Below are positions 1 through 9,051 of a stretch of DNA of 49,728 bases, one piece after another. Location: contig JAHIZV010000237.1 of assembly GCA_018814445.1 (NCBI GenBank), forward strand, positions 1 through 49,728. Direction: 5' to 3'. Within the stretch, counting starts at the first letter, position 1; every line of letters begins with the position of its first letter. The DNA comes from Verrucomicrobiota bacterium (GTDB lineage: Bacteria; Verrucomicrobiota; Kiritimatiellia; JAHIZV01). Position numbers and translations under genes: made by a program. The notes below the pieces were generated by a model. That model saw only the letters and a list, made by a program, of their open reading frames with translations, did not search any database and had not been told where the DNA came from.

Positions 1-267
1 CTCAAGCAACTGCCTCAGCTCGATGTAGTTGTAGATCTCGCCGTTGAAGACGATCTGGTATCGCCCGTCGTCGGCCGACATCGGCTGACTCCCGCCTTCG
101 ATGTCGATGATGCTGAGCCGGCGATGGGCAAGAGCGACCGCTTCGTCGACGTAGTACCCTTCCCCATCCGGCCCGCGGGGCCGCAGTCGATCCGCCATGG
201 CTCGCGCCCTGGCTTCGGGCCCGTCAACCCGCGAACTCAGCATCGTGAAGCCGGCTATGCCGCACAT
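1..267 (-). CDS. asnB: Asparagine synthetase (glutamine-hydrolysing), N-terminal part
   Basis: Only the first 89 codons lie in the window; the gene runs off the left edge. The protein begins MCGIAGF, so Cys2 becomes the N-terminal nucleophile of a class II glutamine amidotransferase once Met is removed. The motifs RPRGPDGEG, AHRRLSIID and VFNGEIYNY follow at the usual spacing for the glutaminase domain of AsnB-type enzymes, which make asparagine from aspartate, ATP and glutamine. Many PVC genomes carry such amidotransferases in polysaccharide clusters, and the glycosyltransferase, GT-C enzyme and flippase next door suggest the same here. The synthetase half cannot be seen, so the substrate could be something other than aspartate. 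It is divergent from the GT2 gene, with 171 bp between them. Confidence 0.9.
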   Translation of the reverse strand, partial: MCGIAGFTMLSSRVDGPEARARAMADRLRPRGPDGEGYYVDEAVALAHRRLSIIDIEGGSQPMSADDGRYQIVFNGEIYNYIELRQLLE

Positions 268-371
268 TGTGTCTCAATCCTCTCAGGTTGTGAAATCACC
301 GGATCATTACGCCTTATGCAGTCGTGCTGAGCAAGCGCTTATTCCTGCTCCGGCGCTCAGATCGCATCTGT

Positions 372-400
372 TTGACTGGTCATGTACCTCTGTGTTTACT
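372..400 (+). promoter_or_regulatory. Candidate sigma-70 promoter for the GT2 gene
   Basis: TTGACT at 372-377 and TTTACT at 395-400 are separated by 17 bp. This would start transcription near 407, about 30 nt before the ATG at 439. The -10 box matches the consensus at only four of six positions, so this is a weak call. The same 268-438 gap must also hold the asnB promoter, which I could not place. Confidence 0.3.
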
Positions 401-438
401 ATAAAGACAGCAAAACAAATCCCTGTGGCTCGTCCGAC

Positions 439-1155
439 ATGAACGTTTCACTGATAATACCCGTTTTCAATGAAGAGGATAACATCCCTGTTCTGACACA
501 GGAACTGATGGCCGTCCATGATGCCCTCCCCGGTTTCGAGACTGTATTTGTCGACGACGGAAGTTCCGACGGCACATGGTCAAGAATCGAGGACACGGCC
601 CGGCAGCACGCGTTCATCCGCGGGGTCAGAACGGAAGCGAACTGCGGGCAGACTTCAGCGATGCTCCGGGGTCTTCGCGCTGCGCGCGGCGATATTCTTG
701 TGACAATGGACGGAGATCTTCAGAACAACCCCGCCGACATTCCGAGGCTGGTGTCTGAACTGGCGGATTGCGACGTAGTCTGCGGGTACCGGGCGAACAG
801 GAAAGACACGTGGTCGCGCCGGATCGCGTCGCGAATGGCGAACTGCGTGCGCAACAGCGTTACGCGCGACGGGATCAGGGATACCGGCTGTTCGCTGAAA
901 GCATTCAAGAAGGAATGCCTGCCGGACCTTCCCTCGCTGAACGGCGCCCATCGTTTCATGCCGGCCTACTTCAGACTTCACGGCCGCAGGATTAAGGAAA
1001 TTCCCGTCGATCACCGCGCGCGACGGCACGGCACATCGAAGTATACGAACATGAAGCGCCTCCCGAAAACAGTCGCCGACCTGCTGGGCTTCCGCTGGTA
1101 TCGACAACGCTACCTCGCAAGTCTGAAAGCGGAGTCCGACAAGCTGACTTCGTAG
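439..1155 (+). CDS. Family 2 glycosyltransferase, polyprenol-phosphate-sugar synthase type
   Basis: A 238-residue soluble GT-A protein of the DPM1/GtrB/ArnC kind. These enzymes move a sugar from a nucleotide donor to undecaprenyl phosphate at the cytoplasmic face of the inner membrane. Visible motifs are LIIPVFNEEDNIP (5-17), VDDGSSDGT (38-46), the metal-binding MDGDLQNNP at 90-98 (D91, D93), the acceptor-side DTGCSLKAF, and RARRHGTSKY near the end. It lacks the two C-terminal membrane helices of GtrB-type proteins, so it is closer in length to DPM1. I chose the ATG at 439 because the family motif begins right after it; the in-frame upstream ATG at 382 adds 19 unrelated residues. The product could feed the GT-C enzyme encoded at 2490-4079. 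It converges with the flippase gene across a pair of palindromes. Confidence 0.88.
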   Translation: MNVSLIIPVFNEEDNIPVLTQELMAVHDALPGFETVFVDDGSSDGTWSRIEDTARQHAFIRGVRTEANCGQTSAMLRGLRAARGDILVTMDGDLQNNPADIPRLVSELADCDVVCGYRANRKDTWSRRIASRMANCVRNSVTRDGIRDTGCSLKAFKKECLPDLPSLNGAHRFMPAYFRLHGRRIKEIPVDHRARRHGTSKYTNMKRLPKTVADLLGFRWYRQRYLASLKAESDKLTS

Positions 1156-1177
1156 AAGGCGGGGAACGGGACAGAGT

Positions 1178-1223
1178 TTCCAAACCTTGGAAGTTTATTT
1201 CCGCGTTTTTCCAATGCTTGGAA
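1178..1223. repeat. Two 15-bp palindromes TTCCAA-N3-TTGGAA
   Basis: Two copies, 1178-1192 (spacer ACC) and 1209-1223 (spacer TGC), lie 31 bp apart start to start, and each is followed by GTTT. They fill the gap between the convergent GT2 and flippase genes. They could be a paired protein-binding site or a two-way termination or processing signal. There is no U-tract long enough for a standard terminator. No third copy was noticed in the window. Confidence 0.75.
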
Positions 1224-1233
1224 GTTTCTGCGC

Positions 1234-2487
1234 TCAGCCGCGCGCGCGTTTCCATGGCAGGCCGAAGATCAGGGAAATCATTCCGACGAGATTGCAGACT
1301 CCGAGGATCGTGACGATCTGCCAGATGCTTTCATGCCAGATGACCACGCCGGCGATATAGGCGACGGCACAGAGGATGATGATGTTGAGCGCCTTGAATC
1401 GATGCTGAGCAAGTTCGAAGTTGATCATCAGGTATCCCATCGCCAGCGGCGCCATGGCGCAGGCGAACGCCCGCACCAACTGGACCATCTCCACGGCCGG
1501 CTCCCGGTCGCCATATACGAGGAACAACGGGATACGGGGAAACAGACAACATGCGGCAACGGCACTGAGCACGACGACGAGCGAGAGGCCTATCGCCTTG
1601 CCGAACGTGCGCCAGTCCCCCTCTGATGTTCCTCCTGTCGACGCCACTTTCGGGAACAGCACCAGGCCGATGGGGATCACGACAAAAATAACCAGCCGCG
1701 CAATACTGGGCGCACGCACGTACAGCCCGGCTGTCTCCGGATCAAAGAAACGCTTGATGATCAATGTGTCGGCGTTCATCAACAGGGCATAAGCGCCGAG
1801 AACAAGCAGCGATCTGAACAAATAAAGGTTCACGCCCCTGACGGGCGCGACATCGCCGTCAGCCGACTTCAACAGGACCCGCAGGCCGACGATACCGAGC
1901 GACGCTGAGGTCAGAACTCCCAGCAGATGACCACTCAGCCCGAACACGGCAGACCGCCCGACGACCAGGACGAGCGACGCACCGGCAAGAAGCCGCACGA
2001 CGCTCCATCCGTGCATGACCGACGCCATCCAGGAGAAGGACTGCAAACCTTGATGCGCTCCGATCAGGATCGGCACGAACATGACCGCGCCCATGACCAG
2101 CGCGGTGACTGCGACGGGAGCCCGTGAAGACATCTGGAAGAAACCGGCGATCGGCCCGCTGAAGAGGAGAAGAATGAGCGTGAGAGGAATGGAGACGAAA
2201 GCAAGCCGCCGCGCCCAGAACGCCGCGAGCGCCCTGACTTCCGCGGCCTTTCCTTCAACGACAAGCCTCGCCGAAAAATGCCCCATCGCCGAACGCATGG
2301 CGTCCATGGGAATCAGCATCAGCAGTACCGCGCCGCTCATGGAAGCCAGCACGCCGTATTCGGCAGGAGGAAGCAGCCATCCCATCGCGACGTGATACAG
2401 CGTGTTGGCAATGAAGGAAATGTTCGCCACAGCCATCATGAAGAAACTGTGGCGAAGGAGTTTATCGCCGCCTGACGTTTCGGCCAC
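1234..2487 (-). CDS. Flippase of the polysaccharide exporter (MATE/Wzx-like) superfamily
   Basis: A 417-residue, very hydrophobic protein with roughly 12 predicted membrane segments and short loops, matching the length and pattern of Wzx/MurJ-like polysaccharide flippases. A typical N-terminal stretch is NTLYHVAMGWLLPPAEYGVLAS, where family members have a substrate-lining first helix followed by a P-x-x-Y/F-G loop; the motif FDPETAGLYVRA in the middle is also family-like. It would move a lipid-linked sugar across the inner membrane. The start is a GTG at 2487, only 2 nt after the stop of the GT-C gene, so the two are almost certainly co-transcribed and translationally linked. An internal ATG at codon 17 is an alternative but would cut into the first helix. 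The exact substrate cannot be read from sequence. Confidence 0.82.
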   Translation of the reverse strand: MAETSGGDKLLRHSFFMMAVANISFIANTLYHVAMGWLLPPAEYGVLASMSGAVLLMLIPMDAMRSAMGHFSARLVVEGKAAEVRALAAFWARRLAFVSIPLTLILLLFSGPIAGFFQMSSRAPVAVTALVMGAVMFVPILIGAHQGLQSFSWMASVMHGWSVVRLLAGASLVLVVGRSAVFGLSGHLLGVLTSASLGIVGLRVLLKSADGDVAPVRGVNLYLFRSLLVLGAYALLMNADTLIIKRFFDPETAGLYVRAPSIARLVIFVVIPIGLVLFPKVASTGGTSEGDWRTFGKAIGLSLVVVLSAVAACCLFPRIPLFLVYGDREPAVEMVQLVRAFACAMAPLAMGYLMINFELAQHRFKALNIIILCAVAYIAGVVIWHESIWQIVTILGVCNLVGMISLIFGLPWKRARG

Positions 2488-2489
2488 GG

Positions 2490-4079
2490 TCAGTCGCCCT
2501 CAACCTTCTTCAGGATACGCAGCGTGGTGTGACCCTGCCCGAAGTCCGGAATCTCGCTCACGACCCGATAGCGGGAAAGCAATGCATCCCAGAGATCCTG
2601 TTGTTCTTCGTCCGGTACTTCTTCCACTTGCGGACAGGTTATGGAAAGTCCGTATCCACTGAATGCCGCGAACTCGGCATCCGAAGTCAGCAGCTTGTCC
2701 TTGAGCATTTCTCTGTTGACCACATGCATCGCCGACGCCCTGCCCGTCTCCCATTCTCCAAAATAGGAAAAAGGACCCATCTCCAACCCCTCCGGCACTC
2801 TTAAACCGGCCTCTACGGCGAGGTACGTATCCTGCGTCAGCAGCAGGTCACCTTCCGTCGTCTGCGACTTCAGCCACTGCCCCACCACGCGAAGTTTCTG
2901 AAGATCGCTCGTCTCTTTCAAACGCCACCATATCCGGTCCCGCCCCATGCTGAACCATTGCTGATTGATCGGAGACGAGAACCCGGCCGCCGTCGAAAGC
3001 AGAACGAGGGCAACAACGGCGGCGCTCACCTTCGAGCTGATGACGCCATGCGTTCCCCCGACCGTTCGGATCAGCAGGGACGCCGTCGCGGCCGCCAGTA
3101 GAGGAAAGATGACGACCTGATAGTCTTCGTATGGAAACGGCGCAGAGAAATGGACCACGGAAACGGATATGATGACGGCCCAGAGCAATCCGACAAACCT
3201 GGCGGGAGCACGCATGGGGTCTTCCCGGAAGGACTCTGACTTCACGAGAAGCCGCCACCCGATCAGCGCGATCAATGTTGATATCGTCACGAAGTAAGCC
3301 TGCACAGAACGGGAGATGAATCCGGCCTTGTAGGTGAGTATCTGGCCGACATTTCCCGCCGAACGGAGTGAATGGTACTGTGCGACGCCGAACAGCGTGC
3401 CTTCCGGAGCCATGATGAAAAACGGCACGAAGACGGCCGCAAGCCCAAGGCCGCCGCCCAGCCCGAACCAGAACCATGCGGCGCGAGACACGTCCTTCCT
3501 GAAGAACCACAGGTGGATCACGATAACCGGCAGGACGATGCCTGCCGAGATCCGCGTGCCTGCGGCCAGCGCACAGAGAATCCCGGAAAGAATCACACTG
3601 ACCTTACCGGCCCGGCAATAGCTGAGCACGAGGAGTCCTGCCGTCAGAAAGAACCCGCACAGAGCGTACGTTTTTACAACCGTCGTAAAGTACGACTGGT
3701 AGACGTTGCACACGATCAGCGCAAAAGCCGTCACTGCGGCCGCCGACCGCCAGCGCACGGGAACAAGTCGCATCGCGAGAAGTCCGGCGCCCAGAGCACT
3801 CAGGTAGCCGAGGAAAATCGTGAATATCCGTCCGCCCGCGACTCCGAACCGGTCGACCAGCGGCGCCGCAAGAGAATAGACCAGCGGTGTCAAAGGAGCC
3901 TGGGTGAACGCAAAATCCCGGTACGGCAACCGGCCATCAGCCACCTGCTGTCCCGAATACAGGTACCATCCTTCATCCTGGTTCAGTTCCCCGAACTGAA
4001 GGTTAGCGGCATACAGAACCACACCTGTCACGAGGGCAAACAGCGCGCTTCCGATTATCCATGGATCTTTCTTTGCCAT
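2490..4079 (-). CDS. GT-C membrane glycosyltransferase (GT39/ArnT-like)
   Basis: A 529-residue membrane protein with a hydrophobic helix at residues 8-26, an exported first loop carrying NQDEGWYLYSGQQVADG (acidic pair D35-E36), then PYRDFAFTQAPLTPLVY, about ten further helices and a soluble C-terminal domain of about 140 residues. The acidic pair in the first loop is the expected catalytic feature of GT-C enzymes, which use polyprenol-phosphate sugars on the outer face of the inner membrane. This makes the GT2 enzyme at 439-1155 a likely donor supplier. It leads a two-gene unit with the flippase. The acceptor is unknown; lipid A, a glycan or protein are all possible. Confidence 0.82.
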   Translation of the reverse strand: MAKKDPWIIGSALFALVTGVVLYAANLQFGELNQDEGWYLYSGQQVADGRLPYRDFAFTQAPLTPLVYSLAAPLVDRFGVAGGRIFTIFLGYLSALGAGLLAMRLVPVRWRSAAAVTAFALIVCNVYQSYFTTVVKTYALCGFFLTAGLLVLSYCRAGKVSVILSGILCALAAGTRISAGIVLPVIVIHLWFFRKDVSRAAWFWFGLGGGLGLAAVFVPFFIMAPEGTLFGVAQYHSLRSAGNVGQILTYKAGFISRSVQAYFVTISTLIALIGWRLLVKSESFREDPMRAPARFVGLLWAVIISVSVVHFSAPFPYEDYQVVIFPLLAAATASLLIRTVGGTHGVISSKVSAAVVALVLLSTAAGFSSPINQQWFSMGRDRIWWRLKETSDLQKLRVVGQWLKSQTTEGDLLLTQDTYLAVEAGLRVPEGLEMGPFSYFGEWETGRASAMHVVNREMLKDKLLTSDAEFAAFSGYGLSITCPQVEEVPDEEQQDLWDALLSRYRVVSEIPDFGQGHTTLRILKKVEGD

Positions 4080-4304
4080 TAAAACCCGATTCCTGTGCCA
4101 GAAGCCTACTCAGGCCCGGTGCCTCTGACAACACAACATCCACCGCCGCTCATCTCCGCTCTCCCACACCCCAAAACGGCCCACAATGCCCATATCTAGT
4201 GGTTGCCTACGCCTGTGGCACATGATATGGTACAAAATTGCGTTGGAAGCAAGTTTCGTCATTCGGGCGACCTGCTTCCGGGATACGGGTATGGAGGGAT
4301 AGAT
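4080..4304. promoter_or_regulatory. Divergent intergenic region between GT-C gene and smc, with candidate smc promoter
   Basis: A 225-bp gap between divergent genes. A sigma-70-like promoter facing smc is visible: TTGCCT at 4203-4208, a 17-bp spacer, and TATGGT at 4226-4231, with transcription expected near 4238 and a leader of about 67 nt. No clear promoter for the leftward gene was recognised. No further ORF is convincing here. Confidence 0.45.
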
Positions 4305-7300
4305 TTGTATCTCAAAAGTATTGAATTGGTAGGTTTCAAGAGTTTCGCACAGCGAACGAAACTTGAATTTGAACCGGGCATGACGGCCATCGTCGGCCCG
4401 AACGGGTGCGGCAAAAGCAACATCTCCGATGCCGTCAGGTGGGTGCTGGGCGAACAGAGCCCGAAGGCTCTCCGCGGATCGAAGATGGAAGACTGCATCT
4501 TCAACGGCACGGATGCCATGAAGCCGTTGTCGATGGCCGAGGTCAACCTGACCCTCGCCGACTGCGAGACCGCTCTCGGAACCGAATACGACGAAGTCAC
4601 CATCACGCGGCGCGTCCTCCGCTCGGGCGAAGGACAGTACTACATGAACAAGCGCCCCTGCCGCCTGAAGGACATCCAGCGCCTTTTCATGGATACCGGC
4701 GTCGGCACAAATTCCTATTCCCTGATGGAACAGGGACGGATCGATCTGATTCTAAGTTCCCGCCCCGAAGACCGCCGGGCCGTTTTCGAGGAGGCCAGCG
4801 GAATCACTAAGTACAAGGCGGACAAGAAAGAAGCCATCCGCAAGCTCGAGCATACTGAAGCGAACCTGCTCAGACTCGCGGACGTCATCCGCGAAGTGAA
4901 GCGTCAGATCGTTTCACTTCAGAGACAGGCCGGAAAAGCCCGCCGCTATCGTCAGTTGAAGGAACAGCTTCAGGAACTGGAGATCTACATCACGCGCGAG
5001 CGGGTAGCGGACCTGGACAAGCGCATCAACACACTCGATGCAGGTTCTGCGTCTGTCCGCGAGCAGGACGAGGCACTGCGCGTCGACCTCCAGAGCATGG
5101 AGGAGCAGGCTGCGGCGATCCGCAGCGAACTGGCTTCAACCGAGCGCGGCATCGCCGCCGCGATCGATGCCGCGGCGCAGGCCAGGGCGGGACTCGATCG
5201 GGCCGTTCAATCGATCGAAATGAACGAAGACCGCATCAGTGAATTCAAGGAACTGTCGGAACGCGATACGAAGGATGCGGAGGAATCAAAGAAACGCCTG
5301 GAGCAGCACCGCGGCGAAATCGGGCGCATCGAAGTCCAACTGCAGGAAGCCATCGTGGCGAGGGATGCCGTGGAAAAGGACTTCAACGAGAGTCTTGCGC
5401 AGCTCACGGCGTTCGACGCGGCCCTCGAGAGCAAACGGCAACACCTTCACAACATCCAGAATGAGCAGGTTACGCTCGAAAGCCGCAGTGCGGGGCTGCA
5501 GAACGAAATTTCGGATCTTGAAGCGCGTGAGCGCACGACCGTAATCCGCCGCGAGCGCCTGTCGGCCGAGCAGGCAGAGATGGAACGCGGCGTCGAAGTG
5601 TTCGGCCGGCGCAAAACCGACATGGAACACAAGATGGTCGGACTGCGGGATGCAGTCAACCAGGCTCAGACCCGCTTGAGTGAATTGGAATCGGCCGGCG
5701 CCGACCGCGCGCGGCGCGCGAAGGAGCTGGAAACGGAACTGGGCCATCTCAGGTCGAAAGCCGCGGCAAAGGGGGCGCAGATCGAGATCCTTTCCACGGG
5801 CGAGAAGAAGACCGAAGGATTCCCCGCCGGCGCCAGGTCCCTCCTCTCGAGCGCTGAAGATGATCTTATCGATCGTTCCGCTGTGCTTGGACCTCTGGCG
5901 GAGAAGATACAGGCGGAAGACGGATACAGCGTCGCTGTTGAGGCTGTGCTCCGCAGCTCGCTCGACGCGCTCGTTGTTCGTGACGATGACGCGGCGCGCT
6001 ACCTTCTTGACGTTCTCCGCGAACGCAGGGGCGGCGCCGTGCGCTTCGTCAGCCTTGCGGGCGGCGCACATGCGGAAACAGAGGGGTATCCCGGCAGACC
6101 TCTTGCCGACGTCGTGAAATGCGACGACTCAGTGAGGCCGCTGATCGCAAAACTCCTCGCGGGAGTCCGCGTGGTGGATTCTCTGGACGAGATTCCTTCT
6201 CCCCTGCCCCAGTCCCTCGTTTTTGCGACGAAGGACGGGATCGTGATCCGGCCCGACGGCACATCCGAATTCTGGATGCCTGACAAGGGGCAGGAATCTC
6301 CGCTGGCACGCGAACAGATGATTCGTGACTGGCGGACAGAACTCAACAGACTCCAGGAGACGATCACCGGCCACGAGCAGACCATCGCGTCCCTGCTTTC
6401 TGACGGGCATTCGCAGGAAGCCAGTCTAGCCGCGGCCAAGGAGCAGTTGGAGGAGTCGAAACACACTTTGGCCCTGCACGAGGGCGAGTTCCGTCTTGTA
6501 TGCAAGGAAGCAGATCAGGCCAACGAACGTGCGGAGACCGTAAGGTTCGAACTGCAGGCGCTGATCGAGCAGGACGGTTCAGGAAGCCAGCGCCGGGATC
6601 AGCTCGCACAGGAGCTCTCGGACATCAGGACGCGACAGGAGCATATCCGGTCCGAAATCGCCGTGAAGACGGACGAAATACGCGCACTGGACGTGAAACG
6701 GGGCGAACTGACGGGCGAAGTGACTGAACGACGCGTCAGCCATGCCGAGAAACGCCAGCAGGTCGAGCACCTCAACAGTCGCCGCGAACCCATTGAAGCG
6801 CAGTTGAGTGAACTGGCGAGCCTCATCCGGGACCGTGACCAGGGCATCCAGTCGTACCGTCAGCGTATCGAGAATCTGATGAAGCTGACCGACGAGGCCC
6901 GCGAACGAATCGAACCGCTGAAAGCCGAAGTCGAACGCCAGAATCACGATCTCGAAGCAGCGCGGTCGAACCGTCAGGCGAAGTCCACAACGCTCGACCA
7001 GCTCAATACACAGCTCTTCAGCAAGAGAGAACTGGTTGAAGAAGTCCGGGCCCGCCGATCCAGGCTCGATGTCGAACTCGCCGAACAGCGCATGCGCCGG
7101 CAGAACATTGTAGAACGCGTCACGGCGGAGTACCGCATCTCGGAAGAACAGATGTTCGCGCATCCGGAGCCCGAGTGGGAAGACGAAGAGAAACCGGACC
7201 ACGACACCATCGAGACCACTGTAGCGGAACTGCATGCGAAACTCGAATCCATGGGCGCGGTCAATCTTGTCGCCATTGACGAGCATAAAGAGCTGGAAGA

Positions 7301-7895
7301 GCGCTACGAGTTCCTCATGCAGCAGCAGGACGATCTCGTCAAAGCAAAGCAGCAGCTCATGGAACTGATTCGGAAGATCAACAAGACGACCACCGAGATG
7401 TTCTCCGACACCTTCAACAAGGTGAACGAGAACTTCCAGATGATGTTCAAGCAACTCTTCGGCGGCGGCTCCGCAAAGCTTGTGCTGATCGACGAAGAAG
7501 ACGTTCTGGACTCGGGCATCGAGATCATCGCGAGGCCTCCGGGCAAGAAACTTCAGACCGTCTCACTGCTCTCCGGCGGCGAACGCACGATGACGGCGGT
7601 GGCCCTGCTGTTCTCCCTCTACATGGTCAAGCCCAGTCCCTTCTGCGTTCTGGACGAACTGGATGCCGCGCTGGACGACAGCAACATCGGCCGTTTCGTC
7701 AAAATGGTGCAGGGATTCCTCGATAACTCACAGTTCGTGGTCATCACACATAACCGCCAGACCATCGAAGCCGCTCAGGTGCTCTACGGCGTAACCATGG
7801 AGAGACAAGGCGTTTCCAAGATCATATCCGTCAAACTGTCCGATCACGCCGAAGGCGAAGCACCATCAGAACAGCCCGTAACCAGCGAAACATGA
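4305..7895 (+). CDS. smc: Chromosome partition protein SMC
   Basis: A 1196-residue SMC protein, the usual length (about 1190). It begins YLKSIELVGFKSFA, with Walker A GPNGCGKS at 31-38, a long first coiled coil (about 170-510), a hinge (about 515-650, containing LGPLAEKIQ and VRDDDAARYLLDVL), a second coiled coil, then the signature LSGGERTMTA (S1090) and Walker B FCVLDELDAALDD (D1117, E1118). It would organise and segregate the chromosome as a dimer with ScpA/ScpB, neither of which is in the window. I chose TTG at 4305: GGAGG lies 7 nt upstream and the family sequence starts right there; an in-frame ATG further upstream would add 34 residues unlike SMC and lies over the promoter. Confidence 0.97.
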   Translation: MYLKSIELVGFKSFAQRTKLEFEPGMTAIVGPNGCGKSNISDAVRWVLGEQSPKALRGSKMEDCIFNGTDAMKPLSMAEVNLTLADCETALGTEYDEVTITRRVLRSGEGQYYMNKRPCRLKDIQRLFMDTGVGTNSYSLMEQGRIDLILSSRPEDRRAVFEEASGITKYKADKKEAIRKLEHTEANLLRLADVIREVKRQIVSLQRQAGKARRYRQLKEQLQELEIYITRERVADLDKRINTLDAGSASVREQDEALRVDLQSMEEQAAAIRSELASTERGIAAAIDAAAQARAGLDRAVQSIEMNEDRISEFKELSERDTKDAEESKKRLEQHRGEIGRIEVQLQEAIVARDAVEKDFNESLAQLTAFDAALESKRQHLHNIQNEQVTLESRSAGLQNEISDLEARERTTVIRRERLSAEQAEMERGVEVFGRRKTDMEHKMVGLRDAVNQAQTRLSELESAGADRARRAKELETELGHLRSKAAAKGAQIEILSTGEKKTEGFPAGARSLLSSAEDDLIDRSAVLGPLAEKIQAEDGYSVAVEAVLRSSLDALVVRDDDAARYLLDVLRERRGGAVRFVSLAGGAHAETEGYPGRPLADVVKCDDSVRPLIAKLLAGVRVVDSLDEIPSPLPQSLVFATKDGIVIRPDGTSEFWMPDKGQESPLAREQMIRDWRTELNRLQETITGHEQTIASLLSDGHSQEASLAAAKEQLEESKHTLALHEGEFRLVCKEADQANERAETVRFELQALIEQDGSGSQRRDQLAQELSDIRTRQEHIRSEIAVKTDEIRALDVKRGELTGEVTERRVSHAEKRQQVEHLNSRREPIEAQLSELASLIRDRDQGIQSYRQRIENLMKLTDEARERIEPLKAEVERQNHDLEAARSNRQAKSTTLDQLNTQLFSKRELVEEVRARRSRLDVELAEQRMRRQNIVERVTAEYRISEEQMFAHPEPEWEDEEKPDHDTIETTVAELHAKLESMGAVNLVAIDEHKELEERYEFLMQQQDDLVKAKQQLMELIRKINKTTTEMFSDTFNKVNENFQMMFKQLFGGGSAKLVLIDEEDVLDSGIEIIARPPGKKLQTVSLLSGGERTMTAVALLFSLYMVKPSPFCVLDELDAALDDSNIGRFVKMVQGFLDNSQFVVITHNRQTIEAAQVLYGVTMERQGVSKIISVKLSDHAEGEAPSEQPVTSET

Positions 7896-7966
7896 TGTGC
7901 CGGTCCGATTGACGAAGCCTCCGCGCGAGCATAGTTTATACAGAGAAACATGGCAAATCAAATCAG

Positions 7967-8845
7967 ATGAGCGGACGCGTCCAACACATAGTTCGTTTCA
8001 GCACGATCTTAGCAGTCTTGCTGGCTCTCTCCGTTGCCGCAAGTGACGTACGGTGGGCAACTGGCAATTGGTTCTTTGGTTCTTGGGGGGTGAAGAATCC
8101 CAATAACGCCCATTTCGCGCCCAATAACACCTACGCACTATTCACTAAACAGGGAGCCAGTTCTCTTGCGTTTGAGACATGGGTCAATTACTTCGGCTTC
8201 TCTAATTATGACACTGATACGCTGGCCTCGTTCCTTGGAGTCAGCGTCTGCGATCTCGCTCGCGCTGATTTCATAGCATTTGATCACAATGCCAACGGTT
8301 CAACTGCTTTCCATCCAAGCCAATGGGTGTTCAGTGACGGAAGCCCAACTGGAGATGTTGGCACGGTAATCTGGCCCAGCACAAATCCCCGCGTGATCAC
8401 AGATGGTTCAGTCAGTTCGAGCAACTATGCTACCTATTTTGGCATTTCGGACGCAGGGGGCAGATATGCATTTCTCCTCTTCGACATCAATGACACCGTC
8501 AACGTTGCCTCAAATGGCATGAACGTTCAAGTGGCCGCAAAGAGCAATACCGTCAATAGCCTGTACTTGGACTGCCTGGGAGTGATGTTCACAACACTCA
8601 CGAATACTGTGGACCCGGACATACTCAGCGTGTCCAAGTCCAATCTCACGATTAATCTATCCATAACGGGTCTCGCCCCCTGCGATGAAGCGATCATCGA
8701 AGGAAGCGGCGTTCTAACGGCCACAGGCGAATGGACCGAAGTTGAAACCTACATTCCCGGAGCGACCAATTCGCTGTGGTCGGGAAACATCACAAACTTC
8801 AGTAATGTGGGAATCTTCCGAGTCAAGGGACTCTGGAATCCGTAA
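7967..8845 (+). CDS. Secreted protein of unknown function
   Basis: A 292-residue protein with a signal peptide (hydrophobic run at about 12-25, likely cleaved near VAAS-DV). The mature part is rich in Asn, Thr, Ser and aromatic residues (for example NPNNAHFAPNN, TNFSNVGIFRVKG), as in exported beta-sandwich proteins. It ends with a W-x-G-N...FRVKG pattern that resembles terminal modules of PVC secreted proteins, but there is no PEP-CTERM motif or other sorting tail. I do not recognise a family. The gene is more A/T-rich than smc beside it and has no clear ribosome-binding site before its ATG, which may point to a different origin. A weak TTGACG is present at 7909-7914 but no well-spaced -10 box. 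Confidence 0.7.
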   Translation: MSGRVQHIVRFSTILAVLLALSVAASDVRWATGNWFFGSWGVKNPNNAHFAPNNTYALFTKQGASSLAFETWVNYFGFSNYDTDTLASFLGVSVCDLARADFIAFDHNANGSTAFHPSQWVFSDGSPTGDVGTVIWPSTNPRVITDGSVSSSNYATYFGISDAGGRYAFLLFDINDTVNVASNGMNVQVAAKSNTVNSLYLDCLGVMFTTLTNTVDPDILSVSKSNLTINLSITGLAPCDEAIIEGSGVLTATGEWTEVETYIPGATNSLWSGNITNFSNVGIFRVKGLWNP

Positions 8846-8931
8846 ACATCTCCGCGCCGACGATGTGCCGCAGTTGCGCGGTGATCGAGCCTGCCCCACC
8901 CGTCATCTCGCATTCCACGACACGCGAATTT

Positions 8932-8969
8932 GTTTCACTTAGCGTCACGATCGTGACGCTAAGTGAAAC
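8932..8969. repeat. Perfect 38-bp palindrome
   Basis: Each strand reads GTTTCACTTAGCGTCACGA followed by its exact reverse complement, centred between 8950 and 8951 with no unpaired loop. It lies between the convergent secreted-protein and waaA genes. As RNA or single-stranded DNA it forms a 17-18 bp hairpin from either strand. No U-run follows, so if it stops transcription it is not a classical intrinsic terminator. It could also be a dispersed REP-like element. Confidence 0.9.
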
Positions 8970-9051
8970 ACGGGGTGGTGAGTCAAGAAGGGTTGGGTAA
9001 GCTTGGTATGGATAGCGGCGGGTACTGGGAGAAGCTTGCAGCGGTGATCTG

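Noticed and set aside
3372-4082. Long + strand frame opposite the GT-C gene
   Set aside because: Charged, low-complexity translation with no domain; the minus-strand GT-C protein is well supported.
8932-8969. Classical intrinsic terminator
   Set aside because: Perfect stem but no U-run or loop; kept as a palindrome of unknown use.
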